Below, piece after piece: positions 22,748 to 34,000 of a DNA stretch of 64,000 nt. This stretch comes from Xiphias gladius. Lineage: Eukaryota > Chordata > Actinopteri > Istiophoriformes > Xiphiidae. A program made the translations under genes and the position numbers. Within the stretch, counting starts at the first letter, position 1, and every line of letters begins with the position of its first letter. The DNA lies in contig NC_053401.1 of the NCBI RefSeq assembly GCF_016859285.1, positions 190,161 to 254,160 of the forward strand. Reading direction: 5' to 3'. The notes under the pieces are model-generated. The model saw only the letters and a program-made list of their open reading frames with translations, was not told the DNA's origin and did no database searches.

Positions 22748-25700
22748 ATGCTGTCTCTGATCTGTCTTCTGTCCGTTTGTCTGTTTACGCTGCAGACAGG
22801 TGAGGAACGCATTTCACGTTCTACCGTTTTTAGTTCTATGTTTAAACGGGGATTTTCCGTTTGTGCAGCTGAATTTAGTCAGAAACCATCAAACAGGACC
22901 GACCGCAACCACACGGCGGCAGGTGGGGATCTGCTCTCATGTGCTGTAGATTTAAAACCATCACGGAGTTTGACTTAATCCGGGACTTTTCTGATCCTTG
23001 GTCGGATTGAAGCAGAGATTCAAATCTGTTCAACTGTCATTTCACGACAGTGAAGAGCGAACCCAGTTGCAGTTTGAAGCATTCAAACAGATTAATTTAG
23101 TTCAAAGGCATGACATTTGCTGATGTCGTGACTTAAACTTGCACACAACTTTATTTATTAGATAAATCTGAAACTAGGTTGAGCGAGTTTATAAATGAGA
23201 GATGAACCAGTTAACATCTGAAGACGTTTTCCTCTTCGTCTGCAGATTTAGACCCGAATCCGCTGAATGTGACGGTAAATGAAACTGTTCTGCAGGAACA
23301 TGGAACTTTCTCTGGACACTTTGGATTCACTGGTACATTCAATACAGTAACAACTGGTTTAAACATGTTAAATGTCGATAATTTGATCAAATGTTTTATT
23401 TATGGATCTGACCTAACACAGATGAAAAACTTATGTGCTAAAATACTTTTATAATGAACGTTTTTTCTTTGTTTATTTAGTAAAAAGCTTTTTTTACAAT
23501 TCTTTTTTTGAATTTTGTAACGCATCATTAATTGTTAAAAAATAAAACATACTCAGATAAGCAGATGAGCTTTTCAGTGCTAACTCCAACCTTTTTGATT
23601 AAACCCTGTGGTTTCTCTGTGGCAGCAGTCTTGGTTGTTCTAACTCACTGAACTAACTCTTTCAACATGCCACCCCAGACCTGGCAGGGGTTCGGTCCTT
23701 CAGTCCAGAGCAGGAGATGGAGTCCAGGATCATCGGGGGTCAGGAGGCCTGGGCTCACTCGTGGCCCTGGCAGGTTTCTCTTCGTTTTGCCTCCATGCCG
23801 GCCTGTGGGGGGGCCATCATCGGCCCACAGTGGGTTATCTCTGCCGCGCACTGCTTCAAAAGGTCAGAGGTCATCAACATCTGCTGAGTTAGACCAGGAT
23901 TAGTTCTGATTAGTTCTGACTCCTGATTGGCCTACGGAGCATTTCCATGTCAGATTTCACCAAAGTTGAATTTATGGAAAAGCCCTTGATCAGTTTTCTT
24001 CACCGCTGTTGAAATGAACTGATTTCTGCCTAAAACGTCACGGTTTCAAATGCTACAGTAAGCGAGCGCTAATCGTGTCAGACCGTCTCCAGCCAGAGTC
24101 CAAACAGCTGATGAATGAAACCTGTTTGCAGGTTCAAGAAAGCCTCATTCTGGACAGTTGTCGCTGGAAAACACGACCTGGATAATCCTCAGGAACCTGG
24201 ACAACAGGTCAGAAACACGCAGTCCGTTTTGATGGATCAGATGGACTGTGACTGATTTGTTTTATTTTATCTCTGGCTGGTGTCCGTGTGTGTGTGTGCG
24301 CTTGTGTTTATTTAATGTGTTTTCGGCAGATGTTTGGTTTTATGCAGCAGTTCCTTTTAATCCAAGACAGTTTTCTCTAAGGGGGGACAATAAAGTCAAC
24401 CTTGACAATCTAACTGGCATTCGGTAAAGTCTTCCTGTCTGAATAAGGGTCTTAATCACGTTTTTTCAACCAGTGGTCCGTGGACACGTCAGTATAGTGT
24501 TCAATGACAAAGTTTTTCTTTTTCTTTTTTTTTTTTTTTCTGACAATGACGGCAACTAAATATGTGTCTGTGTGGGAAACCATCTTTCCTTAACCTCAGA
24601 GGATCCTGAATCCTCTGTGGTTAGGAAACCAAAGTACTTAAAAGGACAAATTCACAATTTTTCTATGAAAGTCAGTCTCAAAACTGCAGTCAGGAGTCCA
24701 CATGAGCACTGTAGCAGGTTTTTCTTGCTGTAATCATCACCACGGTGGAAGCCCCTCTTAATAGTGTAAGTGATGGGGAAACAAAATCCACAGGACTTAT
24801 GTTGTGCAAAAATGTGTTGTTTTTCACTACTGTTGAGAATGATGAACGAAATTATAAAAATAAGAAGGAAAAAAAGCAGAAAATTCTTGGCGTGAACGTT
24901 CATAAAGGAACAGAAACTCAGTTCTTCTGTAAACTCACTGTTCAGTTGGTCGGAGTCTCAGCGATCGTCAATCATTACGGCTACAACACTCGGACTAAAG
25001 AGTGTGACATGGCTCTGCTGAAGCTGCAGCAGCCTCTGGTCTTCAACCAGTTCGTCAGACCCATTGACATCTGGATGACTCCGCTACCTCTCTTCAGGAA
25101 GTGCACCATCACCGGCTGGGGCTCCACCCGAGAGAGTGAGGACATGTTTAGACTCCTTTCTAGAAAACCCAAGAACTCTTGAGGCTGAATCTGAGCTGAC
25201 AGGATGTTTCTGGCTTTTTCACCAGATGGTCCCCGAGTTAATAGACTGCAGGAGGTGAATGTGACCATCCTGCCCCCTGAAGTCTGTAACCGGTACTACC
25301 TGGGGAGGATCAGGTCCTCCATGTTCTGTGCTGGGAAGGACGGAGGAGGAGCCGATGCCTGTCAGGTTAGACCTGAGCACCTCCAGAGTCCGAAAAGGGT
25401 CAAGAAAGACCATACAAGCTCAGAATCTGGACTCAGAAGCACTTAGGACTAGTCGGAGACATGAGAGAGAGAGAGAGAGATTTGATGACTTTAGAGTCCA
25501 AATAATAGGATCGGTGTTGTATCCTTGCTGTCCTGTCCTTCCTCTCCACCATTCTTCCTTGTTTCGATGTCATCCTCATCGTTGTCTCAAAATCTTGCTG
25601 TCAGGGTGACCAAGAGGATGACAATCTCGTTTCTTTGTTGTCCCGTCTTCTTTTCATGGCCCTGATTTGTCTCCCCACCATCCTCATCTCTTTCTTGTCC

Positions 25701-26353
25701 TGTCTCGTTTCTTTGTCACGTCTCGTCTCGTAATCATCCTGTCTCCACTTAGTCTCGCCATTTTGTAAAGCTTTCTCATACCATCTTGTTTCATTGTTGT
25801 CCTGTCTTCACTCTCGTCTTGCTCTTGTCCTTTTCTGCTGCTGTCTTGTTGCTCGTTTGTCATTAACTGGTTCCATCTTTTCTTGTCTTGTATCTTTGAT
25901 GTACTATCTCATCTCTATCATCCTGTTGTTTTTCATGCTGTCTTTTATCTTGGGTATCCTGTCTTGACTGTTTATCGTCCTGTCTGGTCTCTTCTCCTGT
26001 GATATATTTGTCCTCCCATTTTTTTGACATGTTTCATCTCTCTAAATGTTGTCTTGTTGTTCATTCCATCTTGTCTCTTTCTTATGCTGTCTTGCTTTTT
26101 CGTTGTCCTCTTTTGTCTCTTTTATTGTCCCGTCTCATCTCTTCTTATCCACTCTTGTCTCTGTCTCATGTTGTCACTGTAACATTGTCTCCTGTGTCTC
26201 AGGGGGACTCCGGAGGTCCTCTGTCCTGCTTCACTGGCAGCAGGTATGAGTTGGCAGGTCTGGTGAGTTGGGGAGTCGGTTGTGGACGAGTCAGAAGACC
26301 AGGGGTCTACACCAAAATCCAGCAACACACTCAGTGGATCTATGACATGATGA
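22748..26353 (+). CDS. Protease domain 1 (trypsin-like), exons 1-7
   Basis: Signal peptide, a propeptide with sequons Asn-Val-Thr and Asn-Glu-Thr, then the zymogen cleavage site and catalytic domain (residues about 64-293). The triad and oxyanion-hole residues are all present, the pocket has Asp at the trypsin position, and GWG(S) and SWG motifs sit in the usual places. If the exon-7 donor at 26354 were not used, translation would end five codons later (Ser-Lys-Phe-Leu-Arg-stop), giving a single-domain isoform. Confidence 0.88.
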
Positions 26354-28589
26354 GTAAGTTCCTCAGATAATCAACACCTGAGATTTTACCTGTAAGAGAT
26401 GGATTCTGTCTGAAGAGCTCATGTTCTGTTCCTCATTAGATGATCAGAACGTAATGTATGCGGATGACCTCACTAATGAAGGTATGTTTAACCTTAGTCT
26501 TTTCATCTAGAAAGTTTGTTTTTCAATTGCAAACTATTATTTTTAATCTTATTTCTATATAATATTTCTGTATTATGCTGACCCACTACACTTACTTGCT
26601 GGGGAGAACCTGAACTCCATCCGTACAGATCTGAAATGAATCAACTTTCGGTGTTATTATTTATAAAGAAAACAAAACATAATGCTGAATTCCTCAATCT
26701 ACCCCCGTATGGTTATATTGTTCCCCTGGGTGACAGAGGACAGGTGCGGTAAGCGACAGAACTCCAGCTGTGATCGTGCTCCAGGCCTCGCTGGTCTCTC
26801 CGTGTCCCAGGATGGTGAGGTGTCTGTGGGGAACGTGACTGAGTCCTGCCCCTTCTTCTGGCCGTGGCAGGTCAGTCTGCAGTCCAATGGACGCCACTAC
26901 TGCAGCGGGGTGCTCATCCACCGCCGCTGGGTCATCACCGCTAAACACTGCAACGTCAGGTAAAGTGTCGCAGGAGCGCCGCTGAGCGCAGCTTCCAGCA
27001 CTACTGTTACTGCTGACCTTTATCTTCCACCGTAGAGCCAAAGAGGACGTGGTGGCCCTGGGAATTCATGACCTCCGCTTCACATCGTCTCAAGTCGTCC
27101 CGGTGGATGAAGTCTTCAACCTGCCACAGGACGGCAGCTTCCCTCCAAAATCGGACCTGTCTCTGCTCCACCTCAGTGTGACGGCCAGATTCAGTAGGAA
27201 CGCTTAAAAAAATATACCGCACAAACTCTGAAACTCAATGTTTTACACTTAAATTTCCCCCTAGTATCATATAAGGTATGTTGTGTACAATGTTGTTCCA
27301 GCTCTATACTGAGGCTGCGTGTGTCCTCCGGTTCTGTCTCCAGGCTCTAATGTGTGTCCAGTTTGTGTCCCTGATGAGGACGAGGAGCTCGATAACAGCT
27401 GGCATTGTTTCACAACCGGCTGGGGAGCCACTAAAGCAACAGGTGACCTGAAAATTTCTACATTTCCAGCCAGAAACATGAATGACTCAAAGTTGTGGTT
27501 ATCACACAACCAGCAGGTGTCACAGCTGCTGATACTTGACCTGGGATCTTACGACTCTGTGGAGGTAAAACGGCTGAATCCTCAGGACATACAATGACAC
27601 GTCCACCAAATTTCCTCAGCACTATGAAATGCAACCTTAAATGGATTCCTGTAACAAGCAAAGCTGTGGTCGTTTGACTGTTTTAATCAAACTTTTGTGC
27701 ACGTGTGCTGCTCTCTTGTCTTATTTCTTGTGTAGCTGACATCAATCCGGATGAGCTGCACCACGTCGGACTGACTCTGGTTAATCAGACCACCTGCAGG
27801 GAGAAGTGGGGAGGAGGACTCATCAGTGACTCTCACATCTGCTCTCATCCCGCAGGCTCCACCTCCTGCATGGTGATTAATGCCATATTCACGTTGTATC
27901 AGATTTATTGTAATCATGAGATTCTGAATTGTAAATAGTATTCACGTCATTATCCAAGTTGTAATTATGACGGAGAAACTCTCAAGAAAGCTCCGATTCA
28001 TCCGAACTGCAGCTTTATCATAGAGAATTTCCTGCAAACCAATCAAACGTGGACGCCTAATGTCAGCTGAAGTCCATTGTTGAATGTAATTAAACCCACT
28101 TTTAATGGATATATTGTAATTGTGCCCATGCAACCCGCCTGACTTTACTGATGTGGATGTGGCATAAACCCCAACACCAATCTCCGTTAGCCCTGACAGG
28201 CTCTTTAATCACAGTAGCTGCTCTGTGGACACGATCACATACTGTAAATCACAACAAAAGCTGTGTCTAACGGTGATTAAGAGCGTGGGGGGTTTAGAAA
28301 GGATCAGTTACAGAAAGTTCCAGTCGTGAATCCATTTTCATTAGCAACTTTTTGTTTTCCCCACTTTTCTGACTGACTTACAAACCCAGTAACTTCTTAA
28401 GATTGAGACCTTACGTTTTGTCTGCAGGGCGACTCCGGGGCTCCTCTGTTCTGTCGGAAACATGGCGCCTACTTCCTGTTTGGTGTGGTCACGTGGGGCA
28501 GCCAGCGCTGTGATGCAGACAAACCGGCCATCTTCACCAGAATATCCGATTATCGTTCATGGATCACTGAGGTGACCGAGGACATCTGA
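22748..28589 (+). CDS. Secreted two-domain serine protease (ovochymase/polyserase type)
   Basis: Exons 22748-22799, 23246-23332, 23679-23862, 24132-24207, 24946-25135, 25226-25365, 26203-26353, 26440-26481, 26737-26959, 27036-27193, 27344-27442, 27736-27872, 28428-28589. All are GT-AG and phases close to 1,701 bases (566 residues plus TGA). A signal peptide ([15 protein letters not shown]) is followed by two chymotrypsin-fold (S1) domains joined by a short acidic linker; no CUB domain was seen. Domain 1: cleavage after Arg63 (R|IIGG), His104 (AAHC), Asp154, Ser246 (GDSGGP), Asp240 at the specificity pocket, so trypsin-like. Domain 2: His378 (TAKHC), Asp422, Ser516 (GDSGAP). I cannot settle whether it is ovochymase or another polyserase. 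A poly(A) signal AATAAA follows at 28610-28615. Confidence 0.88.
24260..24425 (+). mobile_element. LINE 3'-tail-like fragment
   Basis: The segment ending GGGGGGACAATAAAGTCAAC resembles the 3' ends of fish LINEs, which commonly finish in GGGACAATAAAG. No coding part is left. Intron of the protease gene. Confidence 0.4.
25450..26200. repeat. Pyrimidine-rich fuzzy tandem array in protease intron 6
   Basis: After a (GA)n stretch at 25462-25480, the intron is built of drifting copies of motifs like CATCCTGTCTC, TTGTCCTGTCTT and TCGTTTCTTTGTTGTCC. The array continues to the acceptor of the exon that carries the catalytic serine (26203), so it also serves as an unusually long polypyrimidine tract. 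Confidence 0.7.
26440..28589 (+). CDS. Protease domain 2 (atypical), exons 8-13
   Basis: Exon 8 is a 42-base acidic linker ([14 protein letters not shown]). Exon 9 starts a second S1 domain with an extra Cys-containing leader (Cys311, Cys319). Aligning PWQVSL to trypsin puts Val338-Gly339-Asn340-Val341 where Ile-Val-Gly-Gly should be, with Ser337 at P1 instead of Arg/Lys. The triad is intact. The pocket residue equivalent to 189 is Thr, and GDSGGP has become GDSGAP. It may be unprocessed, differently activated, or a non-catalytic companion. Confidence 0.82.
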
Positions 28590-28615
28590 ACGAGTGGTTC
28601 TGTTTATAAAATAAA

Positions 28616-29665
28616 CTAATTCAACTGGAAGCTGTTTGTCCTCCGAGCCGTTAACTGGGGCCAAATCTCCCCATCAGGCACCAGTCTCCTTGAATCATGT
28701 TTAATTGGTTTAGTGGTTGATGACCAAGACATTTTCATCCTGTACCAAATATTCATCGTGGAATGACTATTCCAACAATCTAATTCTGCCGAGTTCCCCG
28801 GAAGGTCTTGAACAAGCCCCGACCCTTGTTTGGTCCAGAATCAAGATGTGGCACTAAATTCAAAGGAAAATTGCAGTTTGATAGCAATTTTTGACAAAGT
28901 GCATGTTTAAGTCCAGATTTCAGAATTATCTTCTATCTTTCGATAAACTAAAATTCTGTATAAAACTTTGACTTAAAGGTGTTTCAAACATTGTCTAATC
29001 ATGTGTCTTTTCATGTGAATAGAAATTTTCAAAACTTTTCTGAATGTGCTTTGTTGCTTATTGGCCACAGAAGTAATCTGTGTCTTCAAGTTTTGCCTTT
29101 ATTCTCCCATATTTTCCTACAGTGAATCAGTGGTCCAGGGTTTTCACTGGAGTTTACTGTAACTCTTGCTGGTGTTTTATGTCTGGGTTTTATTTGACGG
29201 CAGGGGAAAAAAAAACACTAGAAACAAAAAATAGAGCACAAATCTTCATGATTTTTTTTTTTTTTTTAAATCAACCTCTAACTTTTCAGTTATACATGAA
29301 TCCTCACTGAATTTTCTATGTTTACAGATTAATCTAAAATGGTAAACAAGGTTTAAACTTTCCAAACAAATAGAGCAAAAAACAGAGGCTTTCCTGGCAA
29401 CAAACCTGGGTAGAAACAGTTGTTTCTGGAGATTTCAGACTTTTTAAAGTTGATTCAGAGCACCTGAATGCATCAATAGTGTTGGTTTTCTGCGAGGGTA
29501 GGTGATGCCGTCCGTCAGTTCTCAAAAAAAGAACACAGCTGCGAACCCTGAAACAGGATCCGGTGTTAAATCAGCTGCTCCGAGGGTTTTCACTTCTTAG
29601 AGGTATAAAAACAGTTGTGAGGGTTCCAGTCCAGCAGGGAGCAGCGGGAGCAGCAGCAGCTTCCC
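28616..29665. other. Convergent intergenic region
   Basis: About 1 kb between the protease poly(A) signal and the stab2 stop codon. AT-rich, with a poly-T run at about 29,251-29,266. TTTATT at 29098-29103 and 29189-29194 are candidate minus-strand poly(A) signals for stab2, not resolved. No gene seen. Confidence 0.5.
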
Positions 29666-31001
29666 TCAGCTGTCCTGCAGCAGGTCATACGATCCTCCAT
29701 TCACCACCTTGTGTTTGTCGTCCGCCTGCAAACAGTAAGTCTGCAGTTAACACCTCTGTACTGGTTATTTAGCCTGAAACTACAGATGTAACTTAAATTA
29801 TAGTCATTGTCAATCTATGACTCATTTGTTCAGTCTATAAACGTCAGTGTTAATGACAAAGTGAAATCTTAAGATGACCTCTGACACGTAACCATTTTAC
29901 GACCCCATAATGTTTTTAATTGATGCAAATGTGGAATAAGACAAAAGCAAGCAAGTCTTTACATTTGAGAAACGAGGACCCGTTGGCCATCGTTGCATTA
30001 ACTGATTACTGCGTTTATAGTGAACCATGACTCGGCTGCCGACTCACTGCGACATCAGACGCGCTGGACTCGGCAGGTTCTGGAGCTGCTTCATAAACCG
30101 GGTTACAGATGCTGCGACTGCTGTCTGCGGGTGGAGCCTCTTCCTCGCATTCATCCTCCTGACAAACAGGAGAGAGGTCAGAACTAAGACATGTTTGTAT
30201 CTAACACTATTCGGTGTCTTTTACTAACAGCTAAAATGATATTAGACTGATACTAAACTAACCCTAATTAATGTGTCAGACTAATGCTAAAACAGACAAA
30301 TGAGTCTTACACATTTAATCATATGGTTTTATGTTAAACTGAAAATGTTTTCACTGAATACAGTAAATGCATTGAGCTAATACTAATAAATGCAGTAGCT
30401 AGTACTACGACGGTATACCACTGATAATAGTGAAGATGGTATTATTCTAATGGTAAAAACATATTAAAAAAACATTTTAAATACTCATACTAATAAATAC
30501 TATAAAGACTAACACATACTAATGCTTAACACTTCTTTTAACAAATGTCTTACACAGTAAAGGTATTTCAATAAAGACCAAATGTCTTTTACTAATACTA
30601 ACGAAAAACAAATGCACTATACTGATACTAAAAATATATTATACAAATTAAAATAAATGTATTATACTGTGAGCAATAGACATGCTGACAATATGGCTAC
30701 CAGCATAAACTCCTGCTAACATCCCCAAGTGATTGCAATGTTGCTTACAGCCACAATATGAAATGTGCTGAGATCATTTCAACCTGACATCTGAGGTATG
30801 TCTCAACTGAAACACTGTAGAAAACTCAAAGTGCTGGATTGACAAACATGGTCTCTCTCTGTCTCTGACCTTAAAGTAGTGGAACTGGAAAGGTTTGGTG
30901 GTGTGGGTGTAGAAGTGGTATCCAACAAAGATGACTCCTGCCACCAAAACAATCAGCAGCACCACTCCAACTCCCATCCCCGCCTTGTGTGCCGCGTGCA
31001 T
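29666..31001 (-). CDS. stab2: stab2 membrane helix and cytoplasmic tail
   Basis: Exons 31001-30870, 30158-30048, 29725-29666, all phase 0. The first has the helix ([20 protein letters not shown]) followed by KPFQFHYFK, resembling the STAB2 juxtamembrane region. The second is acidic and carries [14 protein letters not shown], an NPxY endocytosis-type motif. The last ends [13 protein letters not shown] and TGA; its Tyr and di-Leu could also act in sorting (inference). Confidence 0.88.
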
Positions 31002-34000
31002 CTGCAGAGCCAATCAGAGACGAGGGCAGAGGTCAAACAGGAGAAAACACAAGGAGATTTTTCTTTCTTTTTTGGGGGAAAACAGTTCCAGCAGTTACGT
31101 CCCGTTGCTGCGTAAACAACAGTGATCTTACGATGACACTCGCCTCTTGGCGCGGGGGCGAGGCTTTCAGGGGTCCCTGGAGAACATGTATGATCCCGTT
31201 TGAGGCCAAGATGTCTGAGTTGGTGACAAAGCGGTCGTTGATGTAACGGGATGACTGAGGAGATAAAAAAGGAGTCAAACTCTCAGAAAACAAAATGTTT
31301 TCTGACAACCGAAGCTACGTGAACATGATAAGAACCATTGACGGAAGCAACTGAACTCATCTTTACTCGAGAACTTTGCCTCTTGCAACGGTTTTCATTT
31401 CTTCTTAAGTGTCTCAGTGGAGAATCATTGTTGCTTTAGGAACACAATCAGGCTTAAAGTGAACTATTATTTTTCTGGAGCATGTTTACTCCGATTGACG
31501 GGAGTATAAGCCGATCACAGTCAGCTGCTGTTGTTTCTGTTCGCTTTGTTCTGTCTGCAGCCTCTTTGCCCAAATTAGCATTTTGCGGCTTCAGTTACTG
31601 ACACAGATGATGTTTAGCAAACAACACACCCCAGGTGATCTTAATGAGATACTATTTGCTCAGGGTCAACTATATTTAGAAAATCAGTCAAAGGTAGGAT
31701 TATGTTTCCTACAAACGTTGAGCCAGACCAGATCAGCAGCCTACAGGTGAGGGAGGTCGTGCCCAAGCATTGGGCTGCGACAGGACTGGGATAAAATACA
31801 GGAAGAAAACGTCACTTAGAAAATAACCAGAACAATATTTGACCACAAATTAAACTTTGTCTGTAGCAGTAACTGTCAGAAACAGTCAAATACTTAATGT
31901 TGCTTCTTTGGTGCTGCTTTTTTTTTAAAAATCCGCTATTTGTAATCCCGTGGGGGGGGCGGTCTGGGCCTCTGGTGTACAGACGTAGTAAAAAATCTGA
32001 CCAGAGCTGAGGGGTCGAGCAGGTCCGCGACTCCGAGGATGGTCAGACTTCCAACTCTGGTTCTGATCCGACTGCCGTTCTTCAGCTGGCTGAGAGGCAG
32101 AGCCTGACCCTCTGACAGGTGGAACTCAATGTCCCGCTGAGACAGAGTCTGCAGGGACACATGGACGGGTGAGGACACATCAACGAGTACAGTTACAGTG
32201 CCTGTGCTTAGATCTTTCTCCCTCATTCACCTGGTTATCAGGAAGGCCGTTGTTGTCAGGTACAAACAGAGTGGACTGGACCGTCAGGTTGCTGAGACGC
32301 TTCACAAAGTGCTTCCCTGAATCGGACTCCTGAGAGTAGTTCAGGATTTGCTGAAGAAGTAAAAGGCCACGATGAAGGTTTCATGGCAACATTCGATGAG
32401 GACAATAACTTAAAGGTCTCAGAATTATGTGAGAATTAATCGTGTTTTCTTTTCTATGCAAGTCAGCCATAAACTAATCCTGGTTTTAGGAATCAACCGT
32501 GTGATGTTTCAGACTCACTGTGAGGAAGTTGGAGAAGGTCGGCGTGGACTTGAGCACCTGCAGCAGATTTCCTGTGCAACTGAAGCCGTCTCCGATGTAA
32601 CCAGTCTTACACTCACACTTCACCTCTGAAACAAACAACAGGTTCTCTGATGTCTGCTGGTTATAGTTCATTGTTCCGTCATCATAATAATGATTATTAA
32701 TAATGAAATGACAGCTCAAGTGGCAGAGCATGCTTGCCTTGTAATTAATGTAATTTTAATTTTAATCCATGCATTTTATGCTTTTAAAAAAAAAAATAGT
32801 TCTTTTACCGTATTCTGAAACATTTCTATTGTAAATTCTAGGTTTATATTGGTTTTATTTACTTTGATTTGTTTCTCGGTTGATAAAGATGGGAGCTGTG
32901 TAACTTGCAAGATTTTATTGATGAATAAATTGAATGTTGAACCTCACTTGAAATCTGTGTGTATGATTATCAAGATAATGCTGTTTTTCCCCTATCAGAT
33001 TAGCTTTAATGTCAAAATTTCACACACTGACAACGACGACTTCACACCCAGTCCGCCCAGTCAGAGAGATGGGGAAGGTGTAGTGGTGGCACGAGTTCAA
33101 ATAAAGAAACAAGGACCTGGTTGTGCAAGACAGACGAGCAAAGTTGCGAGAAATTTCTTCAAAGATATAAATTGGGTCATCGTGTACGTACTCTGATTTA
33201 GCTTTTTTCATAAATGTAATTCTTATAATGCCAAATCACTCATTCAAAAATGTAAATGTTCAAAAAGACTACAGTGTTCCATTTCTATGTAGTTGCAATA
33301 TAAATTAAAAGCAGTTAAAACAAGTAATATTTGCAATGCATATTGAACCTTTACCTAGATTTTCCTTTCTCCTTTGTCAGCATTTTAATTTTGTCATGTT
33401 TTATTCAATTCTTAGGCTCTGTGCTGTGAGAAGACGGCACTCTAACCTCAACCCAAATGTTGTTCTGAAACCTTTGTTATAAAAAAATTTTGAGGGAACA
33501 AAACGAAACCTGTCATGTTGACATGACCACAAATAACCAAAACGTATAAGGTTGAGTTCAGAAAATGATTCTGTGATTAAAAGAGAACTAAGCGTCAAAG
33601 TTATTGCAACAGATTTTGTTTTTGTGTGCAGCAGTTTCATTATGTTGAGTGATGCATGAAAATGATTTGTTTTACAGAGACTTTAAAGTTTCTTTAATTC
33701 TGTGAACCTTAGCTGTACCACATCATCCCTCCTCCTCCTTGCTCACCCTTCATCCGGTAGCAGAAGGTGTCCCAGGTCTCGCTCAAGTTTTTGCGGATCC
33801 CGTAGTCCACGATGCCCACGTGTCCGAAGCCGCAGTTGGGGTTGGAGTAGGTGGTGGGGTAGGCCACCTGGGCCTGGTCCAACCAGCCAGCAGCACACAC
33901 GTTCAACCCGCCCTACAGCAGACAGCAGCTTTAATCAGAGAACAACAGATATCACTGGTTGTGTGTGTGTTGTGTTCACTGACCTGCTGAGCGTAGGACA

